A DNA stretch of 64,000 bases. Origin: Aureobasidium sp. EXF-3400 (lineage: Eukaryota > Ascomycota > Dothideomycetes > Dothideales > Saccotheciaceae). Of the stretch, positions 53,530 to 63,980 are shown one piece after another. The position numbers and the translations under genes were made by a program. The notes beneath the pieces are model-generated. The model had not been told where the DNA came from. It saw nothing but the letters and a program-made list of their open reading frames with translations, and did no database searches. Numbering within the stretch: the first letter of the stretch is position 1; each line of letters opens with the position of its first letter. The DNA lies in assembly GCA_024195585.1 (NCBI GenBank), contig SWBL01000048.1:62001-126000 (forward strand). The letters run 5' to 3'.

Positions 53530-54569
53530 ATGTCAGGAAATGCCCAAGGATTGCTGCAGCCTCAAATTTTTGAGAGCTTGCAGAGAAAGATTGACGAGGA
53601 GACCGAAGTCAGAGATGTAAGCACATCTTGATAAATTTTCTACGATTCCCATGCTCTGTACTAATGACTGTCGAAGTCCATTCGCGAGATTGTGCAAGCA
53701 CTTGAAAAGCAAGGTCAATATGCTCTTGTCGAATCTGTAGACTGTTCATACTGACAGGACAAGATCGATCAACTCAAGCTATTCTCTCCCGCGCACACTC
53801 ATCGAGCACCAACGAGCGTCAGTAACACCAACCCTGCACGCAAAAACACCTTTTTCTAACCTTCTTCAAGTTCCGGCCGTCGTCTCTTCCGCTCAAGAGT
53901 CTATCAACAAGGAAGTTGAGTCCATTGCCAAGCTTTCAGAGGCCGCATCAAAATACCCTTACTACAAGTACAATGGCATGTGGACAAGACATGTGCAAGA
54001 CGCTGTAAGAAAAAAGATCTTATCCACCTTCCAGCGATCGATCCTGACAGTCGTCAGTCCTTCTCCATCCTACTCTGCGGATACCTCGGCGGCTTCTCCA
54101 ACGCTGGACCTGGCTCCCAGGATGGCCGTCTTTTGACCATTGAGGAGGTCGGTCAAGTCATGAATGGTAAGGAGATTAGGGTGTCCCGCTCAGCAACCAA
54201 ATCTAACCTTTGAAAGTTCCCGTCAACGTCAAGGACAGGGATGTCTTCCATCTGACCATCGAGGAGTATCTCCAATCGTTGATTTCTCTGATCGACGAGC
54301 TGGCAAGTCCGCGCTGTCGAATTATACATGCGAATTGGTTCTAATGTTCTCGACAGGCACGTCTTGCTCGCAACAGCGTAACACAGGGCGACTACTCCCG
54401 TCCTGTCCAAATCGCAAAATTCATCAAGCACGTCCACGCTGGATTCCAGATCTTGAACCTCAAGAATGACTCCCTTCGCAAGAGATCAGATGGCATCAAG
54501 TATCGTGTCAAGGAAGTCGAAGATGTGGTCTACGACCTGAGCCTCAGAGGTCTGACTCCCAAGGAGTAG
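53530..54569 (+). CDS. translin, RNA/ssDNA-binding protein
   Basis: Seven exons: 53530-53616, 53677-53713, 53758-53817, 53871-54004, 54058-54166, 54217-54302 and 54357-54569, giving 241 residues. Introns are 44-60 nt. The sixth (54303-54356) starts GCAAGT, i.e. a GC-AG intron; using any nearby GT would break the frame. The protein has the translin landmarks: FESLQRKIDEETEVRDSIRE at the start, SKYPYYKYNGMWTRHVQDA, then ILLCGYLGG, GVPVN-like VPVNVKDRDVFHLTIEEYLQ, ARNSVTQGDY and FIKHVHAGFQILNLKNDSLR, ending VVYDLSLRGLTPKE. Translin forms octameric rings and, with TRAX, the C3PO nuclease that trims RNAs; in Neurospora C3PO processes tRNA. No TRAX gene is in this window. Confidence 0.93.
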
Positions 54570-54682
54570 GCGATACGGACGTACTCATGGTATAGTCATG
54601 AAGCTTATCAACTCTGTACGGACTCAAGGTTACGAGGCGCCTAAAAACTAGCTACATAAACGTGGTAAAATCATGGTAAACT

Positions 54683-54910
54683 TCATTCTACACAATGGCC
54701 CTCAGGGCAAGAAAGTATAGCACAAGGGTCGCAACTTGTTGTCGCGCGGGTATAATTCCAAAGACTGATGACCGTGGTCTGTATTTCCGAAGTTTCAATC
54801 GGAGCATCGTCTCTCAAAGCAATCAATTGTTCATTGTTGATCTGTTTCAGCATCTCTCGGTCAAATGTAAGTATTTCCAGTAGTGTTGTGATTGGCTGTA
54901 TATCTGCCAT
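54683..54910 (-). CDS. candidate small Cys-ended protein
   Basis: 75 codons from ATG 54910 (MADIQPITTLLEILTFDREM) to the TAG at 54683-54685. The composition is protein-like throughout (LKQINNEQLIALRDDAPIET), and the C-terminus carries four Cys and one His in SCDPCAILSCPEGHCVE, a spacing that could bind metal or form disulphides. There is no signal peptide and no known family. It converges on the translin gene, whose stop lies 114 bp away. Possibly genuine; could also be a terminal exon of a larger unit. Confidence 0.4.
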   Translation of the reverse strand: MADIQPITTLLEILTFDREMLKQINNEQLIALRDDAPIETSEIQTTVISLWNYTRATTSCDPCAILSCPEGHCVE

Positions 54911-55529
54911 TTCTAAGGCCAAGCTTTTCTATTTATTCCCAGACCCTCCCGTATTCGGCTGAACCGCAAGGTTCAAAAGGAGATGTTATGATGGAAGCCA
55001 AGCAGCGATCTTTGCTCGTCGGACGTTTGTGCCTGCTCGTGGCCATGCGAACGCTCGAGGCGAGCAGGAGATTGTGCCCTAGCAATCGAGTCAATGATAT
55101 CGATGACAGGTAGGACATCTGCAAGGTATTGTTTCTTGTGCCCATACTTCATATCACCATCTCTCTTGCAACAACCGAGCTACGCCGACAAAGATCGGCT
55201 ATCAGGGCATCCGTTGTAAGGGCCAGAGCGTAAAAGAATCCGGGGCCGCCGTTCTCCAAGAACAGAGTTTCGTCGTCTTTTCGCCCAGCGACGTAGAGGC
55301 TCAGAGTCAAGTGGTGTGGCTCGCCGGTACTGCCTGTTAGGGGCGATAGAGAGCAGCTCGTGTTTCTTTTCTTCTTTCTATTCCATCTTCTACGAACCCT
55401 GGACCCATTTCTAGATACCTTCCACGCATATCTCTAATATTATCCATCCTGGTATACGCATCTGGCGACACTGGACATATACGAAAACACGCATCACCCG
55501 CGAGCACCCGTCACGCGCATCGCCCGGTC
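54911..55529. other. intergenic region / promoter of the aspartic-protease-like gene
   Basis: About 620 bp with no supportable gene. The last 150 bp are CT/CA-rich as in many fungal 5' UTRs. Confidence 0.45.
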
Positions 55530-57470
55530 ATGCGCTTCCAAGCCGCGGCGCTCAGCGCCCTCTTGCTCGAGTCTGCAGCATCATACGACTTTCCTGGCAT
55601 GGCAGAATCGATTCTACCGGCACGGTCATTAGCAAAACGAGAGAACACGACGAACATACCGTTGCCCATCAACGTGGAAGCATCGCAATACTGGGACGGA
55701 GCCGATGGACCATGGTACGGGAACTAGTGTCGCATAGAGACGATCAAAAGAAGGAATCCAGGCTGATATTGTGGCAGGTCTTCGTTTCCGCTTCAGGTCG
55801 GCACGCCGGCGCAAGACGTACGAGTCTTTATCTCAACAAATGGATACACAACTTGGACCGTGAGACCGCTAGGATGTGAAGGCCAAGCAGCATCGATATC
55901 TGGGTGCGAAGAGTCACGCGGAGAATATTTCTTGACCAACACATCTCTTACATGGGTGCCCAATTCTATCTTCCAACTGGGATTGCCGAACGAGATGAAC
56001 TTGGGACTGGATGACGAGGCAAACTACGGATTTGATACCGTCAAATTGGGATGGCAAGGCTCAGGTGGACCATCGGTACAACACAGCACTATCGCAAACT
56101 ATGCTTATTACGAATTCTGGCTCGGAGCCTTTGGATTGAACCCGCAACCAGCCAACTTCACAACATACACAGATCCTCAACCAAGTTTCATGACTCAATT
56201 GAAGAGAAACAATTCCATCCCGAGTGTGAGTTGGGGCTATACTGCTGGAAACCAATATCGTGAGTTTTTCGGAAGCCGAGGATGGGCTCGTAGCATATGC
56301 TGACAGTTGACAGGCTTCTCTGGCGTTTACGGGAGTCTCGTCCTTGGTGGTTACGATCAGTCCAAGTTCGAGCCCACTAACCTGACAATCCCATTCGGCT
56401 CCGATGTATCGAGGGATCTGCTTGTCGGAGTACAATCCATTACGGCAGGAGGTTCTTCGCTGGCAAACTCAACCAACGCATTCTATGCATTAATTGATTC
56501 GACCGTATCATGGCTTTACTTGCCCCAAAGCATCTGCACAGCTTTTGAAGAGGCATTCGGCATCGTCTATGACGACTACTACGATTTCTACATTGTCAAC
56601 GAGACCATGCATTCGAGTCTGCTGGCATTGAACAAATCTGTCACATTCACGCTTGGCCAGTCGACAACAGGAGGACAAACCGTCGACGTGACACTACCGT
56701 ATGCAGCCTTTGATCTGGAAATCGCTTTCCCTTATGTGGCCAACTCAACTCGCTACTTCCCTCTGAAGCGTGCGAACTCGAGCGATGAGTACACTCTTGG
56801 TCGTGCCTTCCTGCAAGAAGCATATGTTGCAGCAGACTACGAACGTCGCAACTTTACAGTCGCACCCTGCTCCTGGGAGCAGAATGCAGCATCTGAGATC
56901 CGCACCATCTTCTCTCCAGACAGTGGATATTCCTTCGATGGCAAGAGCAAGAGTGGTATTGGTGGTGGCGCCATTGCCGGCATTGTAATCGGTGTCCTCG
57001 CAGTTATTGCTATCCTCGCCGCAGCACTCTGGTTCATGCGCCGCAAGAAGCAACAGAAGAAATACGCAGCTGTGGAACTGGAAGCAAAGGATCTCGCTGC
57101 AGCACAAACACCCTCTAATCCTTCATCACTTACTAAGGAAGACCCTCATGCAGGTGTCAGTACACCCGCTGGAGGCGAACTCGACAGCTCGAGACAAATC
57201 CATGAGATCGCTGGTGCAAGCAAAACCAACGCGACTGAGATGGATGCACCATGGCGTGGCGAGTTGGATGCTGCTGGTGGCCACCATGAGTTCTACGGAA
57301 AGCTACCGCAAAACACCTTTGAGATGGAAGGAAACAATGAGCCTATCTTTGAGATGGATGCTACGGCGACACAGTTGCACGAGTTGGAACCTGATACTAG
57401 ACGCCAGAGTTGGGATTCTGGTGATGATAGAGGGGATGAGAAGAGGTACCTGCAGATGCAAGGGTACTGA
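55530..57470 (+). CDS. membrane-anchored aspartic-protease-like protein lacking the first catalytic Asp
   Basis: Exons 55530-55714, 55778-56259 and 56314-57470, giving 607 residues. The introns are 63 and 54 nt (GTACGG and GTGAGT donors). It has a signal peptide (MRFQAAALSALLLESAASYD) and a KR site (LAKR) that may be a propeptide cleavage point. The pepsin-like fold is recognisable: PLQVGTPAQDVRVFISTNGY, VYGSLVLGGYDQSKFEP, a second lobe with FYALIDSTVSWLYLPQSICT and YTLGRAFLQEAYVAADYERR. The first active-site motif, normally DTGS, is STNG (residues 81-84). The second keeps Asp (about 284) but reads DST. A transmembrane helix lies at about 441-465 (IAGIVIGVLAVIAILAAALW) with RRKK after it, then a 140-residue cytoplasmic tail containing three diverged (F/T)EM(D/E) repeats. 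Likely a catalytically dead surface receptor or sensor (inference). Confidence 0.88.
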
Positions 57471-57882
57471 GTGTATATTTCTCTTTTGTTCATAATTCCG
57501 GAAGTCGGTGTACATACAGGCGTTTATATGGTGGAGGATTGGCTTTTGTTTTATTGCGGTGATATCAAGGGAGGATCTGGGTGGGAACTGGATGAGATTT
57601 TGTAGACGACATATCAAATGCGCATACACCCGATAACATTTTCTATTGTGCTAATCGTGTGTTGTTTATAACCTTGCTCATTGGTAGCGATCGAGCGCAA
57701 GATGACAATCAAAGGAAGAGCGAGACGACAGTCACATCAGAATTTAAAAAAGAGTGAGAGTTTGCGGGAAGAGATGAATTGGGGTATCTAATACGATATG
57801 CATCCATCCATCATGTACATTCCCTCAAAAAGACGACAAACTTTTGCATCTCAAAATTTTTCAATCATGGAAGCGAAAAGAT
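57471..57882. other. intergenic region, convergent 3' flanks
   Basis: 412 bp between convergent genes; AT-rich (about 57480-57790). No gene is seen. Confidence 0.45.
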
Positions 57883-58406
57883 TTACTCGTCATCCTCCTC
57901 CTCGTTCTCGCCAACGACGTTGTAGAAGCGGAGCTCGTAGACACCCTTGGAGGTGGAGACGACACGGAGCCAGTCACGGAGCTGCTGCTTCTTGAGGAAC
58001 TTCTTTGTCAGGTACTTGAGGTAGCGACCGGAGAAGTCCTGGTGGGCGACGACCTCGATCTTGCCGTCGTTGAGGTTGGTGACGGTGATGCGCTCGCCGA
58101 GGTTACCGGTAAGACCGTCAACCTTGATGCGGGACTGGAGGAAGGTGGTGAAGGCCGAAGGGTCGAAGATCTTGTCGTTGGTGGGCTGGGAAGCGTTGAT
58201 GATGAACTGTGCGACTCAAGTTAGCAATGCGCAATTGATGGTAGATGTTAGCAGGGTATACACACCTTCTTGGTGACCTTCTGGGCCTTCTTAGCACCCT
58301 TGGTGGCGGTGGGCTTCTACATTTCACATAATCTCAGCCTACTGTCTTCTTGCAAAGAGCAGCAAAGCGGTTTGGATTTTCAATCACATACGGTGGCAGC
58401 AGGCAT
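57883..58406 (-). CDS. RPL22: 60S ribosomal protein eL22
   Basis: Exons 58392-58406, 58266-58316 and 57883-58206, giving 129 residues. The introns are 75 nt (GTATGT donor, GTAG acceptor, GCTGAG-like branch) and 59 nt (GTGTGT donor, CACAG). The start MPAAT is alone on the first exon; exon 2 is the basic KPTATKGAKKAQKVTKK. Exon 3 holds the conserved core: FIINASQPTNDKIFDPSAF, FLQSRIKVDGLTGNLG, ITVTNLNDGKIEVVAHQDFS, RYLKYLTKKFLKKQQLRDWL and RVVSTSKGVYELRFYNV, ending with the acidic tail NEEEDDE typical of eL22. It sits on the large subunit near the exit tunnel. Codon use in the body is strongly C-ending, as expected for a highly expressed gene. Confidence 0.96.
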
Positions 58407-59768
58407 TTTGGCGGTGTTGGGTTTGTCGTGGGGGGTGGAGAGGACGAGGAGTTGTAGTGGGCGCAAAGAGATGAATATCCTACGCTTGAGAGAAGGAAGA
58501 AAAAAGGGAGCCCGTCCGCCGTGCTGAGATGGGCTGTTTTTTCGTCTGTGCGTCCGAGCAGCGGAGAGATTCGCTTAGCCGGCCAATCCTGTAGACTTTA
58601 CTTGACTTCGACCTTTGAATTGAGGTTCAGACTGGCAAAACAACAGGATGAAGACACCGATCTTGTCACTCGCTGATATGAAGATACTCAATGCTGTAAC
58701 ATATAGAGACACTTGACGCAGCGTTAGTGTGTTCTTTAAATCGAGTATGGAGGCCGATGTTCACCACGAGCCTCCTTCTGATGCATTGAATGCTCTACTG
58801 GAAACTATACTCGAGGACGAGCAATTAGTTGCGCAGTCCTCTATATGTGGGAAGAAGTATGTGCTCAAGGTAGGCATTGTCATCAAGTTGCTCGAGTCTG
58901 TGTCGAAGTTCAAGTACAGTATTCTGTAAGCCTGAGGCATCTCCTTTCCGGTTCACAACCAAGCCAGCTTCACCTCTGCCTTCCTTCACTCACCATTCCT
59001 CATATGCAGCTGGACCTTGGCGGCTCACTGCTGCTTACTAAGCATTACATAAGCAGACGCCGCCAGCCAGGTGTTTATAAGCAGTGCAAAACCCTCCACC
59101 CTCAAACTTTCTGCTCATACTTACCTTGGAGGGAAGGCGGCGATCAAGAATGCTGCTCTTCTGAAGAGACTCCGTGCATTGCACAGCGCGCAGGAGACTC
59201 CTCATGGATGTCCTTCTGGGGCCTCCACTTCTGCAATTTTTCATTTCAACTCTGTCTTTGGACATTGCACACCTTTTCATTGATGGATCAGCTTCCAGCT
59301 GGTCATTGAAGAAGAGAACCACGGGATAGTGAAGAGAAGGAAGGACTGGTATCTGTTTTGATGAGATCCGGGATGCTGTGGTGAGTCTGTTGATGGCTGC
59401 TGAAGCTGTGTGTCAACAAAGAGCTTGCGCATCCATCGAGCAGTAGGCAGTATCACATGCTGCTTGTTCACAAATGCGCTCGTCCCCTCTGCGCAGAGTT
59501 ATGATGCTATATTGCTCAAGGCCGCTATCAGTAAGCACGCCATGAACGTAGTTTGTGGAAGTGCGGTGATTTACACACAACGATGACCTTTCTCTCTACA
59601 ACTGCTTTCCCATAGCCATTCACATCTTACTGCTCGTCCATTTCAGTCTGGAGTTGCTGTCCATTACATCCCTATGTCGTAGTGATCGGCACCCGTTGTC
59701 GAGCGCAAGCTGCCCACCAAAGTCATCCCCACCTTTGACCTTCCATCTTACACTCCTGCCCACCAGGC
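58407..59768. other. intergenic region with one weak small frame
   Basis: About 1.36 kb from the RPL22 promoter to the FAM32A-like gene. Apart from the weak 58747-58929 frame listed separately, I see no gene with domain or splice support. Confidence 0.4.
58747..58929 (+). CDS. weak candidate small protein or first exon
   Basis: 60 residues, MEADVHHEPPSDALNALLET then ILEDEQLVAQSSICGKKYVL. A consensus-like GTAGGC donor follows codon 41 (AAG|GTAGGC), so the acidic helical start could be the first exon of a longer gene. I could not find a convincing second exon. No family is recognised. Confidence 0.25.
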   Translation: MEADVHHEPPSDALNALLETILEDEQLVAQSSICGKKYVLKVGIVIKLLESVSKFKYSIL

Positions 59769-60209
59769 ATGCCGTCCTCAGACTACACATCCGCAGGCGG
59801 CGGCCTTAAACTCAAAGGCGCAAAACCCACCGGCATAGAAAAGAAACGCAAAAAGAAGTCTTCGTCAAAGTCCACTGCCGCTGCATCCAAAGACGCAACT
59901 CCCGCCAAAGACGACACCGCAAACCCCGAAGACACCACCGATCTAGAGCAAAGGGAAAAGAATAAGCAAGAAAGTCCCGTGCCTGACGATGGCAAGACAG
60001 AATATGAACGCCGCCATGAAGAAACTAGGCGCAAACGCGTAAGTTGAATGCGACAGAGGCCATCGAACAGTATACTGAGAACATCACAGCTCGAAGAAAA
60101 GTTGATGCGCGAGGGCGTCAAGACTCACAAAGAACGTGTTGAGGAGTTGAACAAGTACCTGTCGACACTCAGCGAGCACCACGACATGCCTCGCATCGGT
60201 CCTGGATAA
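59769..60209 (+). CDS. FAM32A-like (DUF1754) protein
   Basis: Exons 59769-60038 and 60090-60209, intron 60039-60089 (GTAAGT donor, ATCACAG acceptor), giving 129 residues. The start MPSSDYTSAGGGLKLKGAKP carries the short GGGLKLKG motif at the head of the family, then a Lys-rich KKRKKKSSSKS stretch, an Ala/Asp-rich linker, KTEYERRHEETRRKR and, after the intron, LEEKLMREGVKTHKERVEEL and NKYLSTLSEHHDMPRIGPG, the conserved C-terminus. Human FAM32A is a nuclear protein and a component of the catalytic spliceosome near the exon junction; the fungal homologue probably acts in pre-mRNA splicing too (inference from the family). Confidence 0.9.
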
Positions 60210-61241
60210 CACACTTCCACACTCTGCTGGCTTCGATGCCAGTTCGTCAGCTTCGGTCCCGCGATTACGGCACGATCGTTGCGCAACTCTTTCATCACAT
60301 CTATCGCTCCGCATCCTTACGTCTGCACACCATGCAGCTCTCGAAAGCGGTCGACGGTATACACATCATAGTGAATCGAACTTTCCACTCGTGCCGTTGA
60401 GCGAGCTGCGTGGACCCTCGTACAGTCGTCTGAGCAGAAAAAGAGATGGAACGTGTTTGGGCAACAAGGGTCGATTGATATCCTCAAGAGCATGCATCTC
60501 CATCCTGCATAAACATGAGTTTAGCGTGCTTCGGTCACATCGATCGCTGCGTAGATTGTCTTCTCATGCGGTGTGTGCAGCTATTCAACGTGGTCATGGT
60601 ATTAATGCCTCGTCACTCAGATCCTTGGTTTTGAATGACAACAGCAAAATACATTCTATAGACATTCTCCAATTCATCCCCAGTTCCAAGGAGTATTGCT
60701 TTTGTCAGGTTCACATTGTCGCGAACGATACTATCTCTAATTTTGGCTCTCCATACCGATTTGAACAAAAATTATTGCCAATCGGGCGACCCTGCTCTGG
60801 AGAATATTCACCTATCTCTTCTGTTTCCGAGCAAGAAATACCAACTTCATCGACATCTAGAAGTGATCTGTGGTATTTGTGCCTCGATAGTAATAATATA
60901 AGTAGGTGTGTGGGTGTATTGGCCACGATAACCTCTTTTATGGTTTACGCATTGTGTCTCATCAAAGATGGTGTGAGAACCACCACTAAGCACTCATGTC
61001 GAACGATACCATCCTTGTTTCCATTTGGAAACACATAACACCCGGTCACAGATATGACAAGATACGGAAAGTCATCGATGCTGTGTTTTTAGTAGAGTTT
61101 GATATCTGAAGCGAGTTATGATCATGGAAAGTAGTTGATGAAAGCTTTGCTTGAGCGTATTAATTTGATCTGCTGCAGGCAGCAGGAACATAACATTATA
61201 TGTATAACAATACTGTGAACAACTTAGGAGGAACCAGGTGA
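60210..61241. other. intergenic region, convergent 3' flanks
   Basis: About 1 kb between convergent genes. A 215-codon + frame at 60391-61038 starts with GTG and has no ATG until near its end; it is judged spurious. It is AT-richer than the coding DNA from about 60900 on. Confidence 0.45.
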
Positions 61242-63980
61242 TTAAAATGATCCGACCCCAACCTCTTCCAAGACAGGATAACCAGAAAGACCAGCACGAC
61301 TCTTCGCCTGTTCATAGAGATAGTCCACAAATGTCTTCGGTTCCTTGAGTGGTATCGTCGCACAAGCTTTTGCTGTAACCTGAGGCGTCAAGTTACGCAA
61401 TTCAATCCCCGATTTGGACACGCCTTCGATGACTGTATTGGTTGTCGCGAGGATACCGCCCCAAGGCTGAGGGTGTCCAATGATTGACTCGATGGAACCT
61501 CTTCTGGCGTCCATAAGTCTGCCTTCGAGCCAAGAGTCTTGCTTCAGTACACCACTATCATCCGAGCACGCCGAACGTGTTCGACCAATCTTGTGAGACT
61601 TGACTCGATCTTCTTCTGAGCGAACGACCTCTTCGTACTTTGTGAGTATGGCCGCGAACTCTGCGTGGACTTCTCTCCGGATCCGACCTTGGTCGTTGCA
61701 TCCTGGATAGTAGTGTTGTCGCATTCTCACAAGATCCCAACTGGCGAGCGTAAGGCCAGCAGGAAGTTTGCGGGCCGGCTGGTTGATGTCTACTAATCTA
61801 GTGAAGCCAAAAACCATAGTCATACCGTCTCTCTGTGCTCTATTCGCACCGTAGCGTATGGTTATCGGTTCCGCGCAGAACACAAGATCCATGAGCCAAC
61901 GTTCTCCAACCTTGGTGACCAGGGAGGCTAATGCAGTCCTAAGCATGATCAAGAACGCCTTTTCTTCATCATCGTCCAGCGTGTTCCAGTTCTGCTCTTG
62001 TAACTTGATCTGCCAAATGAGCTTCTCCGCTGTCCAGTTGTTATAACGCTTGAGCCAATCCAGCTGCCGTGAATTCATGTTATACGGAGAGACCTGAACA
62101 TCTGGCAACTCGTCTTGCCTGTCTATTGGTACAAGTACCCGGAAGCTATCACGAACTCGAGCAAGAGCTGCGAGGCAGACGAAGAAAGTGCCTTGTTTGG
62201 GTGCTGAGGGCAGGCTCGTTCTGTAGGCAAAATCCTGGACGCGCTGCATCTGTATTGCGAGGAGGCCGATGGGGATTTGCATTGTGTTTGCGATAGCACC
62301 TTCCACACGGTTCAATGGGGCGAACCTGAAACCGAGCGAGGTGTAGTGGTCCAATTCGGCAGGAGTCAATCTGCGAGTGTAGAATAGTAGCTGGCCTTTC
62401 TCAAAGATCGTCGATTGTTGAGTACCGCCGTTATCAAGAGCCTTGATGCCGTGTTGATACGCCGTCAGAAGACCCGTACCCAAGACCTGATCGTAAAGAG
62501 GACCTAGACCGTCCACGAGATTGACTTGTAGTTGTGCAGCGAGATCCGCCGCAGCCACGCAGTATCCCTCTCGGAATAGGACGGTCGAGTCGTGGTAGCT
62601 CTCCTCATCGTAGATACTACTTCTACTGCTTGATGAGGCCGTAGTGTATTTGCTGTGAGGATCCGTCCTCTGGAGGTGGACTCGCATCCTAGAGACCAGA
62701 TCCACGACACTGTTCCAGTCACTGCTCACTTTCCAGATCCAGAACCAGACAGGATGGTGTATACCAAAATGATCGTCAAATTTCTGGACGAGTCAGTGCC
62801 GTGCAAATGTGAACTCATCAAACTCTACCTACCTGAAGCACAAAACGTTTAGCAATCCTTTGTGAAGGCAGAGTCCCTTCATTCGTGACCATGATATTGC
62901 CATGTTCGTCGAAATAGGCACTAGAATTAGTTAGCGACAAGGTTGTACAAAAGGCCAATAAGTGGATGTTACCATGCTAGCATCATATGCTGAGCTCTGT
63001 TAGCGAGAGCTGCATTGCGATACCGGATGTAAAAGAGCATCGTCAGACAAGATAAAGATGCCACAAAGCACTGGATTGATGTCAGTCAAGACTTGAGACT
63101 CGTAATAGGCCGAAGCTCACCAAAGTAGCTGCCACAATCACAGGCGTGTTTCTCGCATCAGGCGCAGCCTCTGAAGGTATGCGTTTGAGCTGATATTGGC
63201 AGCCTACAGATGCCGTGAAGTGCATACCGCATACTCCAACTGCAAGCAGAAGTGCACAGATACAGCGCTTCCAACAAACACTGATCCATCTTTCCTTGAA
63301 ATAGAAGAACAAGGCAAGAGCAATTGTTGAATCTCCGACAGCAATGATGCAAGCGCCAATAACATACTGTTTGGGGTATACCAGCTTGTAGTTTGACACT
63401 CCAAGATTTCCGACGTAGTGCATGGAAACAATGGAGAGTCCAGCCATGAGTCCGCAAGCAACGTCAAGAAGTCGCCGCAAGACAAAATGATTGATCCTGA
63501 GTTCCGCGATTTGAAAAGCAATGGTCAAGCCAATGACTGGTAGAACACACGATAGACCTGTGTATCCAGGATCGTAGACGAGCTGCAGTCGAGTCTGACC
63601 AGCTGCTAAAGCGATGGACCGGTTTCCAATGAAATGCATACACCATATACCGATGAGGCCCATGCTCAAGGAACAAGCCAAAAGATGTACCCTGGAACCA
63701 AGTCAGCCATGTCTGAGGTGTGTGCAGATGATGGTACTTGCCTGCTCATCAGTGACTTGCCCAAGCGTTTTCGTTGGAGAAGTTCAATCGTCAATAAGGT
63801 GCCGCTGAAACTGGCGAAGAACGAAGCAACGATAATGCTTGGTACGAAATGCCATGGTACCATGTCCCCAGGTGCGTAGCCAACAACCTCATCACCCACA
63901 AGAAGTCGTGTCTCCGCAGGTGGATTGTCATGTAACGCAGCGACCTGTGATAGCGCCATGGGTATACGATGAAGAATCAT
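61242..63980 (-). CDS. MHYT-domain membrane signalling protein
   Basis: Exons 63742-63980, 63121-63691, 62973-63070, 62833-62920 and 61242-62783, giving 845 residues if it starts at ATG 63980; the frame is open to the right edge, so a longer start is possible, and ATG 63956 is an alternative. The first intron (63692-63741) begins GCAAGT, a GC-AG intron that restores MSR|VHLLAC. The others are GT-AG (49-52 nt). The membrane part has the MHYT signatures GIWCMHFIGN, SIVSMHYVGN and GVCGMHFTAS among seven or so helices, the pattern proposed to bind metal and sense a diatomic gas. After RYRNAALANRAQ comes a cytosolic region: AYFDEHGNIMVTNEGTLPSQ, KFDDHFGIHHPVWFWIWKVS, WNSVVDLVSRMRVHL and a 480-residue C-terminal domain (FREGYCVAAADLAAQLQVNL, LGPLYDQVLGTGLLTAYQ) of unknown activity. 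No GGDEF or EAL domain is present. Common in Pezizomycotina, function unknown. Confidence 0.88.

Noticed and set aside
60391..61038. 215-codon + frame
   Set aside because: Begins with GTG, has no usable ATG, and lies in the convergent 3' flanks of two firm genes.
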